From the NCBI RefSeq assembly GCF_013705725.1, contig NZ_CP055481.1, positions 4,588,001 to 4,652,000 on the forward strand: DNA of 64,000 nt. The letters run 5' to 3'. Positions 17,307 to 28,249 of this stretch are shown here, piece after piece; within the stretch, counting starts at the first letter, position 1, and each line of letters opens with the position of its first letter. Origin of the DNA: Klebsiella sp. RHBSTW-00484. GTDB lineage: Bacteria; Pseudomonadota; Gammaproteobacteria; Enterobacterales; Enterobacteriaceae. Below the pieces are notes generated by a model. The model made no database searches. It saw only the letters and a program-made list of their open reading frames with translations, and was not told the DNA's origin. A program made the position numbers and the translations under genes.

Positions 17307-17970
17307 TTTTCACCTCCTGAACTTTCCCTGCGGCAGGCTGGAGCGTAATCACTTCATCCGCATGAGCAATTTCATTTTGATCGTGAGTCACCCACAGCAC
17401 GGCAATATTTTTTTCCGTCACATAGCGATGAATAATGTCATTCACATTGCTTTTATTGCTCTCGTCCAGCGCGCTGGTAATTTCATCAAGCAACAACACC
17501 TGCGGTAAAAATTGCAGATTACGAATCAATGACACGCGCTGTTTTTCGCCGCCGGAAAGTTCATTGATTGATTTTTCCAGCGTGTTTTCCGCCAGTCCAA
17601 AGCGCAGCAGATCGGCCACCAGCAATTTCTGATCCGGCTGTTTATTGCGGATTTGCCACGGAAAGACCAGATTGTCATATACCGAATCACCAAATAGCGC
17701 GGGAGTCTGCGCGCAGTATGAAACCTGCTGGCGGTAGATTTCCGGCGATAAAGTATTAATATCCTTACCTTCGAAAAAAATCTGCCCTGATGTTGGGCTG
17801 AGCAGCGAGGCGATAATTTTTAATAACGTGCTTTTCCCACAACCGGAAGGTCCGGTAATCAGTTTAAATTCCCCTGCCCTGAGCTGAAGATTAACCTCAT
17901 TGAGAATCACCACATCGTCAGCCTGAAACCCCACACCTTCAAGATGCAAAATAGCGTTATTCTCCGTCAT
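17293..17970 (-). CDS. fetA: Iron export ABC transporter ATP-binding protein FetA
   Basis: ATPase subunit of FetAB. The start at 17970 (MTENNAILHLEGVGF) with GGAAA at 8 nt gives 225 residues, the E. coli length. Motifs are Walker A GPSGCGKS, Q-loop VSYCAQTPALFG, signature LSGGEKQRVSLIRN and Walker B VLLLDEITSALD. Divergent from qmcA, with a 135-bp shared control region. Confidence 0.95.
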   Translation of the reverse strand: MTENNAILHLEGVGFQADDVVILNEVNLQLRAGEFKLITGPSGCGKSTLLKIIASLLSPTSGQIFFEGKDINTLSPEIYRQQVSYCAQTPALFGDSVYDNLVFPWQIRNKQPDQKLLVADLLRFGLAENTLEKSINELSGGEKQRVSLIRNLQFLPQVLLLDEITSALDESNKSNVNDIIHRYVTEKNIAVLWVTHDQNEIAHADEVITLQPAAGKVQEVKNERA

Positions 17971-18105
17971 TATTGTTTCCGTTTTTCCCATAACGCGGTT
18001 AGTTTACTCCAGTTTTCTTCCACCGGGATGCCCGGGAAGATATACTCTGATTATACATGCGCCACGCTACGGGCGCGTCAACAGCAATAAAACAGGAGGT
18101 TTTTG

Positions 18106-19023
18106 ATGCTAATTTTTATCCCTATTCTCATCTTCGTCGCGCTGGTTATCGTTATTGCTGGTGTAAAAATCGTCCCTCAAGGCTTCCAGTGGACCGTCGA
18201 ACGCTTTGGCCGTTATACGAAAACGCTGCAGCCAGGCCTAAACCTTGTGGTGCCGTTTATGGATCGCGTCGGGCGCAAAATTAATATGATGGAGCAGGTC
18301 CTCGACATCCCTTCACAGGAGGTCATTTCGCGCGATAACGCCAACGTCACTATTGATGCAGTGTGCTTTATTCAGGTTATCGATGCGCCGAAAGCTGCCT
18401 ATGAGGTCAGCAATCTGGAGCTGGCGATTATCAACCTGGCGATGACCAATATTCGTACCGTACTGGGCTCTATGGAGCTCGATGAAATGCTCTCCCAGCG
18501 CGACAGCATCAATACCCGCCTGCTGCATATCGTTGACGAAGCGACGAACCCGTGGGGGATTAAAATTACCCGCGTTGAGATCCGCGACGTGCGCCCACCG
18601 GCTGAACTGATCTCCTCAATGAACGCCCAGATGAAGGCCGAACGAACCAAACGCGCCTATATCCTTGAAGCCGAAGGGGTGCGTCAGGCTGAGATCCTGA
18701 AAGCGGAAGGTGAAAAGCAATCACAGATCCTTAAAGCCGAAGGTGAGCGCCAGTCGGCGTTTTTACAAGCTGAGGCCCGCGAACGTTCTGCCGAAGCGGA
18801 AGCACGCGCCACGCAGATGGTTTCTACAGCGATTGCCGAAGGCGATATTCAGGCGATCAACTACTTTGTCGCGCAGAAATATACCGACGCGCTACAGCAG
18901 ATTGGCTCCGCCAACAACAGTAAAGTGGTGCTGATGCCGCTGGATGCCACCAGCCTGATGGGCTCCATCGCCGGGATTAGCGAGCTGATTAAAGAAGGCG
19001 CTGGCGACCGGAAAAAATCATGA
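18106..19023 (+). CDS. qmcA: SPFH/band-7 membrane protein QmcA
   Basis: Stomatin-like inner-membrane protein, thought to help membrane protein quality control with FtsH/HtpX. The start at 18106 ([19 protein letters not shown]) follows AGGAGG, giving 305 residues. An N-terminal membrane helix precedes the band-7 domain (about 20-190) and a charged coiled coil ([20 protein letters not shown]). Its stop overlaps the ybbJ start in ATGA, so the two are coupled. Confidence 0.96.
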   Translation: MLIFIPILIFVALVIVIAGVKIVPQGFQWTVERFGRYTKTLQPGLNLVVPFMDRVGRKINMMEQVLDIPSQEVISRDNANVTIDAVCFIQVIDAPKAAYEVSNLELAIINLAMTNIRTVLGSMELDEMLSQRDSINTRLLHIVDEATNPWGIKITRVEIRDVRPPAELISSMNAQMKAERTKRAYILEAEGVRQAEILKAEGEKQSQILKAEGERQSAFLQAEARERSAEAEARATQMVSTAIAEGDIQAINYFVAQKYTDALQQIGSANNSKVVLMPLDATSLMGSIAGISELIKEGAGDRKKS

Positions 19024-19478
19024 TTGAGATGATTATTGCCCATCCGCATATTTTCTGGCTCAGCCTCGGCGGGCTGCTGCTGGCGGCGGAAATGCTTGGC
19101 GGCAACGGTTATCTGCTGTGGAGCGGCATCGCCGGGGTCATTACCGGCTTGTTAATCTGGATGCTACCGTTTAGCTGGGAGTGGCAGGGAACACTGTTCG
19201 CCGTGCTGACCCTGCTGGCAGCCTGGCTGTGGTCACGTTGGTTGCGTAACAGCGTCAAGCGCCAGAAACCCGCAGACACCCAGCTCAATCAGCGTGGGCT
19301 GCAGCTGATTGGCCGTCGTTTGACTCTCGACCTCGCGCTGGAAAACGGTCGCGGCCATGTACGCGTCGGCGACAGCTCCTGGCCGGTGATCGCCGATGAA
19401 GACCTCGCGGCGGGTAGCAAGGTTGAAGTGGTCGCCGTCGAAGGGATAACCCTACATATAAGAGCCATATCACGATAA
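19020..19478 (+). CDS. ybbJ: NfeD-family membrane protein YbbJ
   Basis: Partner of QmcA; NfeD proteins are usually found with SPFH proteins. The 152-residue protein has hydrophobic helices in the first 75 residues ([50 protein letters not shown]) and a C-terminal OB-fold domain ([20 protein letters not shown]). Length equals E. coli YbbJ. Confidence 0.95.
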   Translation: MIEMIIAHPHIFWLSLGGLLLAAEMLGGNGYLLWSGIAGVITGLLIWMLPFSWEWQGTLFAVLTLLAAWLWSRWLRNSVKRQKPADTQLNQRGLQLIGRRLTLDLALENGRGHVRVGDSSWPVIADEDLAAGSKVEVVAVEGITLHIRAISR

Positions 19479-19499
19479 TAATGCCACAGGACACCCGTT

Positions 19500-21668
19500 A
19501 TGGTCAGGAAGACAACGTTTACCTTTTCGCTCTGCGCCCTGCTGGCGGCAGCCCCCCAGGTATTTGCATCTTCTGATATCGAAGATTGCTCGTGGAGCGA
19601 CAAGTTATGCCTGTTAAAAGGCGACCCGACCCTCACCCCTGAAAACGATTCTCGCGATAATCTGTTGCGCCTGCTGAGCGAAGCGAAATCATTCGCCCTT
19701 CCTGTTCAGGCCATTTCCGCTGATGTCAGCCGTACCCGCGATGTTTACTTCGACTGGCATCCTGAGTGGGATAGCGCGCCGCCGCCTCCCGCACCGCCTG
19801 CGCAAAGCGAAGACGAAACCTTTACCCGACAAATGGCGGCGCTGAATATCGATCCCGCGCAGGTGATGCCAGCCGATTCGGCTGAACGGCTGGGAACATC
19901 CGACTATGAACTGGAAAACCGTTTTGTCAGCAACACCCTTGCCGCCGTCAGCCAGTTCAACGCCGCCCTACTGGCCGCACCCTCTGTGACCCCACAGCAG
20001 CGTCATGACCTGGCGCTGGCGCGGCTGAAACTATTTTATGGCGCCAATATCACCGCAGTCGCTGATATCCTCAATAGCTTCCCGGCAGATGCGGACGCCG
20101 ACTTATTCGCTTATTACCTCTCCGGCATCGCACACTTCTATGGTGGAGATTACACCGCCGCGACTCAAGCTTTTACCTTGTTGCTGGAAAGTAAGCAGCC
20201 CTGGCTGACCGAGACCGCGCAATATATGCTGATGCGCACGGCGCTCAATAAAAGTAGCCAGTACAGCGTCGGGCAGTATGGCGATTTTGATATCGCGCGG
20301 ATCAATCGTGATGATGCCTCACTGGCGCAAAAAGAAGCGCAAACCTATTTGCAGCGCTGGCCGGAGGGGCTTTATACCGACTCCGCGCGCAACATGTTGC
20401 GCCGCATTAACTGGTATCTGCAGGCGTGGCCGCAACTGGCCGGATTATATGAGCAGGCCTTCCTGCGGGCTGCCGATGCCGGGGAACTGCGTAGACTGGT
20501 GAGTGAATATGATAATGTCTTCGGCATGCCGTTCTACGAGCAGCCCGTTCAGGCAGCATTTCCCGACGCGCCGCAGGTCAGTTATGTCGAACTTCTCCGC
20601 GCCCTGCGCCTGAACGCCGACAATAAACCGACCTTAACCCAGGCGCAGTTGGACGCCAGCAAAGAGGTGTTTGAGAAGAGCGGAAAACTACCGCTGTGGC
20701 GCGACTTACAACTGCAACTGTGGAACGTGACGGGCAACGATACCGCCATCCTTCAGGCTGTCACGCCAGCGAAAACGCTGCTGGCGAATGATATTCTCGC
20801 CTTCAGCGAACAGATACTCTACGGCGAAGCGCTGATGGGACAAAAACAGTGGCCCGCGGCGCGCGATTTTTGGCAGCAGCTGTTACAACTTAGCCAGGAC
20901 CACGAGCAACAGCAGTATATCCAGGCAAAACTGGCGGCAACACTGGTCTACAGCGGTAACGCAGAGGCCATCTTTGCCGCCGATAGCCAGGTGACCAACC
21001 TACGCTTTCGCTCCCGAGTGCTGAAAACCCAGGCCTCACCTGAACTGCTACGCCAACAGGCTGCCAGCGGTCCCAACGATGAAGAGCGCACTATCGCTCT
21101 GCATACGCTGCTAGTGCAGGATCTCACGGAAAGCCGCTTCAGCGACTGGCTGAATGACAAAAAGCTCGCCACCGCCATTACCCAACCGGTAATCAGCGAG
21201 GCCTTTAGCGACGTCAACCTTAGCCGCTTCGACTGGAATGGCGAGACAACCGAAGCCAATTATGCCTGCCGCAGCCTGGATGACACCGTCACCGTGCTCA
21301 GTAAAAACGCCGACGATGCCCATGCGCTTAACTGCCTGGGCGAGTTCTTCCGCACCACGCAAACGCATGTTGATCTATGGAAAGATGAAGCTGGCAACGA
21401 CATGCTCGAGGCCGCCATCGACCGCCAGCAGCCTCTGGGGCAGTACGATCGCCAAAGCTATTACCAGCAGATTATCACCTCGCCGAAAGCGGAGCCGGAA
21501 GATAAAAGCTATGCGCTCTATCGGGCGATCCTCTGTTACGCCCCCTCCGGTAGCAACGAATGCGGCGGCGAAGATGTCGATAAACTGCAGCGTAAGGGCT
21601 GGTTCACGCAGTTGAAAACGCAGTATCCAGGAAGCCCGTGGGCGCAAAAACTCAAATATTACTGGTAA
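19500..21668 (+). CDS. Unrecognised large periplasmic helical-repeat protein
   Basis: I do not recognise this 722-residue protein. It has a signal peptide (TFTFSLCALLAAAPQVFA|SSD), so it should be exported. The body is rich in helical repeat-like segments with paired Ala and aromatic residues (ADLFAYYLSGIAHFYGGDYTA, WPQLAGLYEQAFLRAADAGE, QILYGEALMGQKQWPAARDF), suggesting TPR or Sel1-like solenoids. A proline-rich stretch (APPPPAPPAQ) lies near residue 95. Several Cys residues (CSWSDKLC, CRSL, CLGEF, CYAPSGSNEC) could form disulfides. It overlaps the next gene by 31 nt, so they form an operon. It is absent from this site in E. coli. Confidence 0.82.
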   Translation: MVRKTTFTFSLCALLAAAPQVFASSDIEDCSWSDKLCLLKGDPTLTPENDSRDNLLRLLSEAKSFALPVQAISADVSRTRDVYFDWHPEWDSAPPPPAPPAQSEDETFTRQMAALNIDPAQVMPADSAERLGTSDYELENRFVSNTLAAVSQFNAALLAAPSVTPQQRHDLALARLKLFYGANITAVADILNSFPADADADLFAYYLSGIAHFYGGDYTAATQAFTLLLESKQPWLTETAQYMLMRTALNKSSQYSVGQYGDFDIARINRDDASLAQKEAQTYLQRWPEGLYTDSARNMLRRINWYLQAWPQLAGLYEQAFLRAADAGELRRLVSEYDNVFGMPFYEQPVQAAFPDAPQVSYVELLRALRLNADNKPTLTQAQLDASKEVFEKSGKLPLWRDLQLQLWNVTGNDTAILQAVTPAKTLLANDILAFSEQILYGEALMGQKQWPAARDFWQQLLQLSQDHEQQQYIQAKLAATLVYSGNAEAIFAADSQVTNLRFRSRVLKTQASPELLRQQAASGPNDEERTIALHTLLVQDLTESRFSDWLNDKKLATAITQPVISEAFSDVNLSRFDWNGETTEANYACRSLDDTVTVLSKNADDAHALNCLGEFFRTTQTHVDLWKDEAGNDMLEAAIDRQQPLGQYDRQSYYQQIITSPKAEPEDKSYALYRAILCYAPSGSNECGGEDVDKLQRKGWFTQLKTQYPGSPWAQKLKYYW

Positions 21669-22354
21669 TCGCGCTGCTGGCCGGGTCAGCACAGGCGGCG
21701 GAGCGTGTGGATGCCCACCAGCATTCCGCCTTCTGGCTGTGGTCCGGGGTGAAAGCCAGCAATGACCTGCGGAACGCGCAGACGGTGTACTTGCATCAGG
21801 GTGAGGTGCTGACGCGAGCGGGCGAGGTGGTATTCCAGCGTCTTGGCCTGCCGGTCAGCCGCCTGACGTTTCCCTCAATCTGGCTTACCGTCAGGTTTAC
21901 CACACTTGAAGTGCCGCAGACGATTGTGCCGCGGATCGTACGCCTGATGCAGCGTTGGCGGGCAGCGGGTAATCAGGTGGTTGGGCTGCAGGTTGATTTT
22001 GACGCAGCCACTTATCAGCTCGCCGACTACGCCCAATTTTTGCAACAGCTTCGCCGGCAGCTACCGCCTGAGTTCGCGCTGGGGGTAACAGGCCTGCTGG
22101 ACTGGGCCAAAACCGGTGATATTGCCACACTGAACGCGCTGGCGGTTGATGAACTGGTGGTGCAAAGCTATCAGGGACGCCGCACGGTGGCGAATTATCA
22201 GGATTATCTGCCCGCGCTCAGCCGACTGCGTATCCCGTTCAAACTCGGGCTGGTACAAAACGGCAGTCGCGATCGACAGGCGGAAAGGCAGTTGCAAGAC
22301 TCCTCTTACTATCGCGGCACGGTGGTCTTTATGCTCAACCCGGCGCGGCGCTAA
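21638..22354 (+). CDS. DUF3142-like exported protein
   Basis: A 238-residue protein with a GTG start at 21638 and a signal peptide ([18 protein letters not shown]). Segments such as [52 protein letters not shown] and [12 protein letters not shown] suggest a glycosidase-like (beta/alpha) barrel of the DUF3142 type; the family match is from memory and function is unknown. The start lies inside the end of the preceding gene. It is convergent with cueR and overlaps its stop by 4 nt. Confidence 0.75.
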   Translation: MGAKTQILLVIALLAGSAQAAERVDAHQHSAFWLWSGVKASNDLRNAQTVYLHQGEVLTRAGEVVFQRLGLPVSRLTFPSIWLTVRFTTLEVPQTIVPRIVRLMQRWRAAGNQVVGLQVDFDAATYQLADYAQFLQQLRRQLPPEFALGVTGLLDWAKTGDIATLNALAVDELVVQSYQGRRTVANYQDYLPALSRLRIPFKLGLVQNGSRDRQAERQLQDSSYYRGTVVFMLNPARR

Positions 22355-22761
22355 GCCTGCGCCTTGCGGTGACAGCAGCCTGAGAGATTATCAATTATCG
22401 GGCAATCCGCGCTGTCATCGCCGGGGCAGGACTCCGCCAGCGCCAGCAGCTGCGCACGCATGCTTTGCAGCTCGTTGATATGGCGTTCAATCTCCGCTAC
22501 CTTCTCCAGCGTCCGGCGTTTCACGTCGGCGCTGTGCCGGGAGGGATCGTTGAACAGAAATACCAGCTCGCGGCACTCTTCGAGATTAAATCCTACCTGG
22601 CGGGCCTGCCGTAGCAAAGTCAGTTCATCCAGATGCTGCTGGCTGTAGCTGCGGTAGCCGTTATCACTGCGCAGCGGCGGCGTCACCAGCCCCTTCTCTT
22701 CGTAAAAACGAATCGCTTTACTGGTCAAACCGGTTTTTTTGGCTACATCGCTAATATTCAT
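22351..22761 (-). CDS. cueR: Copper-responsive MerR-family regulator CueR
   Basis: Cu(I)/Ag(I) sensor that activates copA and cueO by untwisting promoters with a 19-bp spacer. The start at 22761 ([20 protein letters not shown]) gives 136 residues. It has the MerR helix-turn-helix, the dimer helix and metal-binding Cys residues in [16 protein letters not shown], plus the CCH tail. The cognate operator is at 24130-24150 before copA, 1.4 kb away across a J-domain gene. Confidence 0.96.
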   Translation of the reverse strand: MNISDVAKKTGLTSKAIRFYEEKGLVTPPLRSDNGYRSYSQQHLDELTLLRQARQVGFNLEECRELVFLFNDPSRHSADVKRRTLEKVAEIERHINELQSMRAQLLALAESCPGDDSADCPIIDNLSGCCHRKAQA

Positions 22762-22825
22762 GTTTCCTCCTGACGGAACAGCCAACGGTGCTACTCCGTC
22801 ATTCTAGCGCCAATCATCATAAAAA

Positions 22826-23872
22826 CTATAGCGCAGTCTGCTGGCATATCAGGGAGAAGGAAACCGGCAATACGCGAACATCATTATTGTAATCATTAAT
22901 ATAGCGATAAATCATGGCACCATCGGCCGGAAAAAACGTACTGGCATCCATGTAATTCCCAATATGCGGGCACATAATGCTCCAGGGATTTTGGCCATTA
23001 TACGCGGGGCTATTATCGACAATCGTTTTCGCCACAAATGCCGCTGGGTTTAGCGTAATATTTGCACTCTGAGAGTAGTAATGAATTTCATAGACCAGTG
23101 AATGACCATCAATGAAAATATCGCCTAAGCTCAGGCCTTTATTTTTATAGGAAGAGCCGGCTTTTTGCCTGACCTCACCTTCATTACTCAGCAGCGAGCG
23201 CATAAAATTATTACTGGCCGTTTCCTGGCTAATAACCGGTGCTGGCGTATTTACCACGCTTTCAACTGCCGTTTTACTGACTTCACGGCCAATCACTCTA
23301 ATCACCCCAATGATAATAAGCAGCACCACCAGGCCAAGGGTGAATTTGAAAATTCGCACGATCAGTCTTTTTCCGGCACTCACCACCGGCGCGCCTTTCT
23401 GTTTAACAAAATCTTTGCCTTTACCAAATATCTCTTCCGCCGCGGTATAGGCTTCACTGGCTTTCGCCTGGTAAGAGTAATCAGGATCCTGCTTGCGTCG
23501 TTGGTGCATCCACTCCTCTTTACGCTTTTGCAGTTGATACTCTTCTTCCCATTCGGCTTCCATCTTCTGCCAGAAATCACGATAGGCGCGCTCTTCCTGC
23601 TGGCGTTCACGCTGGCGATCGTGTTGTGTGAATGCGCTGTTTTCCCGATTCTCCTGCTGAGCAATCCACGCATCGTGCTGGGCGCGCAGTGCCGGATCGG
23701 CAAGGGTACGCCAGGCTTCATTTAATAGCTGGATGATTTTGGTTTTTTCATCTTTTAGTTCAGGCGGATGGCGATCCGGATGATGAATAAAAATAAGGCG
23801 TTTATACGCTTTCTTAATCTCCTCCACCGACGCGGTGCGAGAAACTTTAAGATTATCGTAATGAGTTTGCAC
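22826..23872 (-). CDS. Membrane-anchored J-domain protein
   Basis: Likely DnaK co-chaperone tethered to the inner membrane. I choose the GTG at 23872 (VQTHYDNLKVSRTASVEEIK), giving 348 residues with the J-domain at the very start; ATGs further upstream would prepend a non-J segment. The HPD motif is at residues 31-33 (IHHPDRHPP). A charged, Glu/Arg/Gln-rich region (85-150) is followed by one membrane helix (FTLGLVVLLIIIGVIRVIG) and a C-terminal domain of unknown fold that would be periplasmic (EIHYYSQSANITLNPAAFVA). It sits between cueR and copA, where E. coli has ybaS-ybaT. Confidence 0.82.
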   Translation of the reverse strand: MQTHYDNLKVSRTASVEEIKKAYKRLIFIHHPDRHPPELKDEKTKIIQLLNEAWRTLADPALRAQHDAWIAQQENRENSAFTQHDRQRERQQEERAYRDFWQKMEAEWEEEYQLQKRKEEWMHQRRKQDPDYSYQAKASEAYTAAEEIFGKGKDFVKQKGAPVVSAGKRLIVRIFKFTLGLVVLLIIIGVIRVIGREVSKTAVESVVNTPAPVISQETASNNFMRSLLSNEGEVRQKAGSSYKNKGLSLGDIFIDGHSLVYEIHYYSQSANITLNPAAFVAKTIVDNSPAYNGQNPWSIMCPHIGNYMDASTFFPADGAMIYRYINDYNNDVRVLPVSFSLICQQTAL

Positions 23873-24126
23873 TTCTCTTCTCCCGGGATACTGCGTGAAA
23901 CACCTTCCCTTTTCCTCAATCAGGGTCGGCATCCGGCTCGCCCTGTAAATAAGCTCTTTCTGCAAACAAAAAACACTGAGGCCGTACATTCATATTTGAG
24001 TGTTATGGGGTTGGCCTGGGGATAATTATCAGCGAACAAGCCTGCCATTTTACGCTGGTCGCTCTTTTATCCGCTATTCCTTATTTAACGTGGGGGGCAG
24101 GCGATAAAAATCACCAGGATTAACGC

Positions 24127-24157
24127 TTGACCTTCCAGTTGCTGGAAGGTTTAAGCT
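24127..24157 (+). promoter_or_regulatory. copA promoter with CueR operator
   Basis: The dyad ACCTTCCAGTTGCTGGAAGGT (centre 24140; arms 24130-24136 and 24144-24150) lies between a -35 TTGACC (24127-24132) and a -10 TAAGCT (24152-24157). The spacer is 19 bp, the over-long spacing typical of MerR-type promoters. The layout matches the known E. coli copA promoter. Confidence 0.92.
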
Positions 24158-24190
24158 TAAGCACAGTTGTTAAACCAAGGAGTCAAAACT

Positions 24191-26692
24191 ATGTCTCATA
24201 CTATTGACCTGGCGCTTGATGGCCTCTCCTGCGGCCACTGCGTTAAACGCGTGAAAGAAAGTCTGGAACAGCGTCCTGATGTAGAACAGGCGGACGTTAC
24301 CGTTACCGAAGCCCACGTCACGGGCAGCGCCAGCGCTGAATCGCTGATTGAAACCATCAAACAGGCCGGATACGGCGCGGAGCTCAGCCACCCAAAGGCT
24401 AAACCGCTGGCAGAATCATCAATCCCGTCGGAAGCGCTGACAGCGGCCACCTCTGAGCTTCCGGCAGCCCGTGACGAGGATGACAGCCAACAACTGTTAA
24501 TCAACGGCATGAGCTGCGCCAGCTGCGTCTCCCGAGTACAAAACGCGCTTGCCGCGGTACCGGGCGTGTCGCAGGCGCGGGTCAACCTTGCGGAACGCAC
24601 TGCGCTGGTGATGGGCAGCGCGTCCGCAGCAGAATTAGTGCAGGCGGTGGAGAAAGCAGGCTACGGCGCGGAGGCCATAGAAGATGATCTCGAACGTCGC
24701 GAGCGCCAGCAGGAGACCGCCGTCGCCACCATGAAACGCTTCCGCTGGCAGGCCATTGTCGCCCTACTGGTCGGTATCCCGGTGATGGGCTGGGGGATGA
24801 TCGGCGACAACATGATGGTCAGCGATGACAACCGTTCGCTGTGGCTGGTTATCGGCCTTATCACCCTGGCGGTGATGGTCTTTGCTGGCGGTCATTTCTA
24901 CCGCAGCGCATGGAAAAGCCTGAAGAACGGTACTGCCACCATGGATACGCTGGTGGCGCTGGGTACCGGGGTCGCCTGGCTCTACTCGATGAGCGTCAAC
25001 CTGTGGCCACAGTGGTTCCCGATGGAAGCCCGCCACCTCTATTATGAAGCCAGCGCAATGATTATCGGCCTGATTAACCTCGGCCATATGCTGGAAGCGC
25101 GCGCACGCCAGCGTTCTTCTAAAGCGCTGGAAAAATTGCTCGATTTAACCCCGCCGTCAGCGCGGGTCGTCACCGACGAAGGCGAAAAAGATCTACCGCT
25201 GGCGGAAGTTCAGGCGGGAATGACCCTGCGCCTGACCACCGGCGATCGCGTCCCGGTCGACGGCGTGATTAGCCAGGGCGAAGCGTGGTTTGATGAAGCT
25301 ATGTTGACCGGTGAACCAATACCTCAGCAAAAAGGCAACGCTGACGCCATTCACGCCGGTACCGTGGTGCAGGACGGCAGCGTGCTGTTTACCGCCAGCG
25401 CCGTCGGCAGCCAGACCACTCTGGCGCGAATCATCCGTATGGTGCGCCAGGCACAAAGCAGCAAACCGGAAATTGGCCAACTGGCAGATAAAATCTCCGC
25501 CGTGTTTGTCCCGGCGGTGGTCGCGATTGCGCTGTTCAGCGCCGCGATCTGGTACTTTTTCGGCCCGGCACCGCAAATCGTTTATACCCTGGTGATCGCC
25601 ACTACGGTACTGATTATCGCCTGTCCGTGTGCGCTGGGGCTGGCGACGCCGATGTCGATTATCTCCGGCGTAGGTCGCGCAGCGGAATACGGCGTGCTCG
25701 TTCGTGATGCCGATGCCCTACAGCGAGCCAGTACCCTGGATACGCTGGTCTTTGATAAAACCGGCACCTTGACCGAAGGTAAGCCGCAGGTGGTGGCGAT
25801 AAAAACCTTTGCCGCGATTGATGAAGCAACCGCTCTGCGCCTGGCCGCCGCGCTGGAGCAAGGTTCCAGCCATCCGCTGGCGCGGGCGATTCTCGATAAA
25901 GCTGCTGGCAACTCGCTGCCGGTGGTTAATAATTTCCGCACTCTGCGCGGGCTGGGCGTCAGCGGTGAAGCCGAAGGTTATAGCCTGCTGCTCGGCAATC
26001 AGGCGTTACTCAATGAGAACAATGTGCTGACCGCCGAAATAGAAAGCGACATGACCGCCCAGGCTTCACAAGGGGCAACGCCGGTGCTGCTGGCCGTCGA
26101 TGGTCAGGCGGCGGCACTATTCGCCATTCGCGATCCACTACGTGAGGATAGCGTGGCGGCACTCGCCAGACTGCATCGTCAGGGCTATCGGCTGGTGATG
26201 TTGACCGGGGATAACCCGACCACCGCCAACGCCATTGCCAAAGAGGCGGGCATTGACGAGGTGATTGCCGGGGTGCTACCGGACGGTAAAGCCGATGCCA
26301 TTAAGCGTCTGCAAAGTCAGGGGCATCAGGTGGCAATGGTTGGCGACGGTATCAACGATGCACCTGCGTTGGCGCAGGCCGATGTCGGTATCGCCATGGG
26401 CGGCGGCAGCGATGTGGCCATTGAAACGGCGGCGATCACTCTGATGCGCCATAGTCTCAACGGCGTAGCCGATGCGCTGGAGATTTCAAAAGCGACGCTG
26501 CGTAATATGAAGCAGAACCTGCTGGGGGCGTTTGTTTACAACTCGCTGGGCATTCCGATTGCCGCCGGGATCCTCTGGCCGCTGACCGGTACCCTGCTTA
26601 ACCCAGTGGTGGCGGGGGCGGCCATGGCGCTCTCCTCGATTACCGTGGTGAGTAATGCTAACCGGTTGCTGCGTTTTAAGCCGAAAGAGTAG
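24191..26692 (+). CDS. copA: Cu(I)-exporting P-type ATPase CopA
   Basis: Inner-membrane pump that exports Cu(I) and Ag(I). The start at 24191 ([20 protein letters not shown]) after AAGGAG gives 833 residues. It has two N-terminal heavy-metal domains (GLSCGHC and GMSCASC), membrane helices, the TGE loop (LTGEPIPQ), the metal-transport CPC motif ([12 protein letters not shown]), the phosphorylation site DKTGTLTEG, the HP motif (GSSHPLARA) and [18 protein letters not shown]. Controlled by CueR. Confidence 0.98.
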   Translation: MSHTIDLALDGLSCGHCVKRVKESLEQRPDVEQADVTVTEAHVTGSASAESLIETIKQAGYGAELSHPKAKPLAESSIPSEALTAATSELPAARDEDDSQQLLINGMSCASCVSRVQNALAAVPGVSQARVNLAERTALVMGSASAAELVQAVEKAGYGAEAIEDDLERRERQQETAVATMKRFRWQAIVALLVGIPVMGWGMIGDNMMVSDDNRSLWLVIGLITLAVMVFAGGHFYRSAWKSLKNGTATMDTLVALGTGVAWLYSMSVNLWPQWFPMEARHLYYEASAMIIGLINLGHMLEARARQRSSKALEKLLDLTPPSARVVTDEGEKDLPLAEVQAGMTLRLTTGDRVPVDGVISQGEAWFDEAMLTGEPIPQQKGNADAIHAGTVVQDGSVLFTASAVGSQTTLARIIRMVRQAQSSKPEIGQLADKISAVFVPAVVAIALFSAAIWYFFGPAPQIVYTLVIATTVLIIACPCALGLATPMSIISGVGRAAEYGVLVRDADALQRASTLDTLVFDKTGTLTEGKPQVVAIKTFAAIDEATALRLAAALEQGSSHPLARAILDKAAGNSLPVVNNFRTLRGLGVSGEAEGYSLLLGNQALLNENNVLTAEIESDMTAQASQGATPVLLAVDGQAAALFAIRDPLREDSVAALARLHRQGYRLVMLTGDNPTTANAIAKEAGIDEVIAGVLPDGKADAIKRLQSQGHQVAMVGDGINDAPALAQADVGIAMGGGSDVAIETAAITLMRHSLNGVADALEISKATLRNMKQNLLGAFVYNSLGIPIAAGILWPLTGTLLNPVVAGAAMALSSITVVSNANRLLRFKPKE

Positions 26693-26743
26693 ATGTTGCC
26701 CCCCATACGCGCTAGCATGAGTTCTTCACACTACGGAGCACGT

Positions 26744-27538
26744 ATGGGCCTGTTAAACCGAATAAAAATGCTGTGGCAAGCCGCTGTCGGCTCGTCTTAT
26801 TCCTGGCCCGCGCTGGATGTCACTCTTCCCGGCGAACGCTATTTGCACCTGGTCGGCAGTATTCATATGGGCACCCGCGATATGTCGCCGCCTCCAGCAC
26901 GACTGCTGAAGCTGATTCGCCAGGCCGATGCGCTGATTGTTGAAGCGGATATTACCGGCAGCGAAACGCCGTTCAGCAACCTTCCCTCTTATCCACCGCT
27001 GGCGGAACGCCTGAGCGCATCCCAGCTTGCTGAACTGGAAGAGCGAGCGGGAGAGATGGGCCTGTCTATCGCGCTATTTGATAGCCAGCCGCTGTGGCAA
27101 GTAGCAATGGTGTTGCAGGCCACCCAGGCGCAAAAGTTGGGGCTAAGAGCGGATTATGGCATTGATTACCAACTGCTAATGGCGGCCCGCGAGAGCAATA
27201 TCCGGGTGATGGAACTGGAGGGGGCCGACAGCCAAATCGCCCTGTTGCGCAACCTTCCAGATGGCGGAATGGCTCTGCTGGAGGATACGCTGACCCACTG
27301 GCGCACTAACGCCCGTCTGTTACAGGTGATGATCGGCTGGTGGCTGGAGCAGCCGCCGTCAAAAGGCGCAACCGTGCTGCCGACGACCTTTAGCCAGTCG
27401 CTATATGATGTGCTGATGCATCAGCGCAACCTGGCCTGGCGCGAAACGCTGCTGGCGCTGCCGCCGGGGCGTTACATAGTAGCCGTAGGGGCGCTGCATT
27501 TGTACGGAGAAGGGAATCTGCCGGATATGTTGACGTAA
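26744..27538 (+). CDS. ybaP: TraB/GumN-family protein YbaP
   Basis: A 264-residue protein of the TraB (GumN, Tiki) family, possibly a metal-dependent protease-like enzyme; function in bacteria is not known. The start at 26744 (MGLLNRIKMLWQAAVGSSYS) gives the E. coli length. Family motifs are LVGSIHMGTRDM near the start and VAVGALHLYGEGNLPDML near the end (GxxH repeats). It lies 51 bp after copA and its stop codon touches the chiX terminator on the other strand. Confidence 0.92.
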   Translation: MGLLNRIKMLWQAAVGSSYSWPALDVTLPGERYLHLVGSIHMGTRDMSPPPARLLKLIRQADALIVEADITGSETPFSNLPSYPPLAERLSASQLAELEERAGEMGLSIALFDSQPLWQVAMVLQATQAQKLGLRADYGIDYQLLMAARESNIRVMELEGADSQIALLRNLPDGGMALLEDTLTHWRTNARLLQVMIGWWLEQPPSKGATVLPTTFSQSLYDVLMHQRNLAWRETLLALPPGRYIVAVGALHLYGEGNLPDMLT

Positions 27539-27616
27539 AAAAATGGCCAATATTTCTATTGGCCCGTCAAAGAGGAATTTCATCATTATTATTATCCCGA
27601 GATTTGCACCTCGGAT
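27537..27616 (-). ncRNA. chiX: Small RNA ChiX (MicM/SroB)
   Basis: Hfq-dependent sRNA that silences the chitoporin gene chiP until chitosugar transcripts titrate it. Read on the minus strand it has a 5' hairpin CCGAG/CTCGG, a single-stranded seed with TAATAATAATGATG, the conserved GAAATTCCTCTTTGACGGG, and the terminator GGCCAATAGAAATATTGGCC followed by a T run (27543-27537). A promoter is visible: -35 TTGGCA (27652-27647), 18 bp, -10 GACAAT. The position between ybaP and ybaK matches E. coli. Confidence 0.93.
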
Positions 27617-27670
27617 CGCTTGATTGTCGCTCAAAGTGACCATCACTGCCAACACTATTGCGCAAGATGA

Positions 27671-28219
<549 letters not shown>

Positions 28220-28249
28220 TCACAACTCACTGTACATGGATGTATATAC

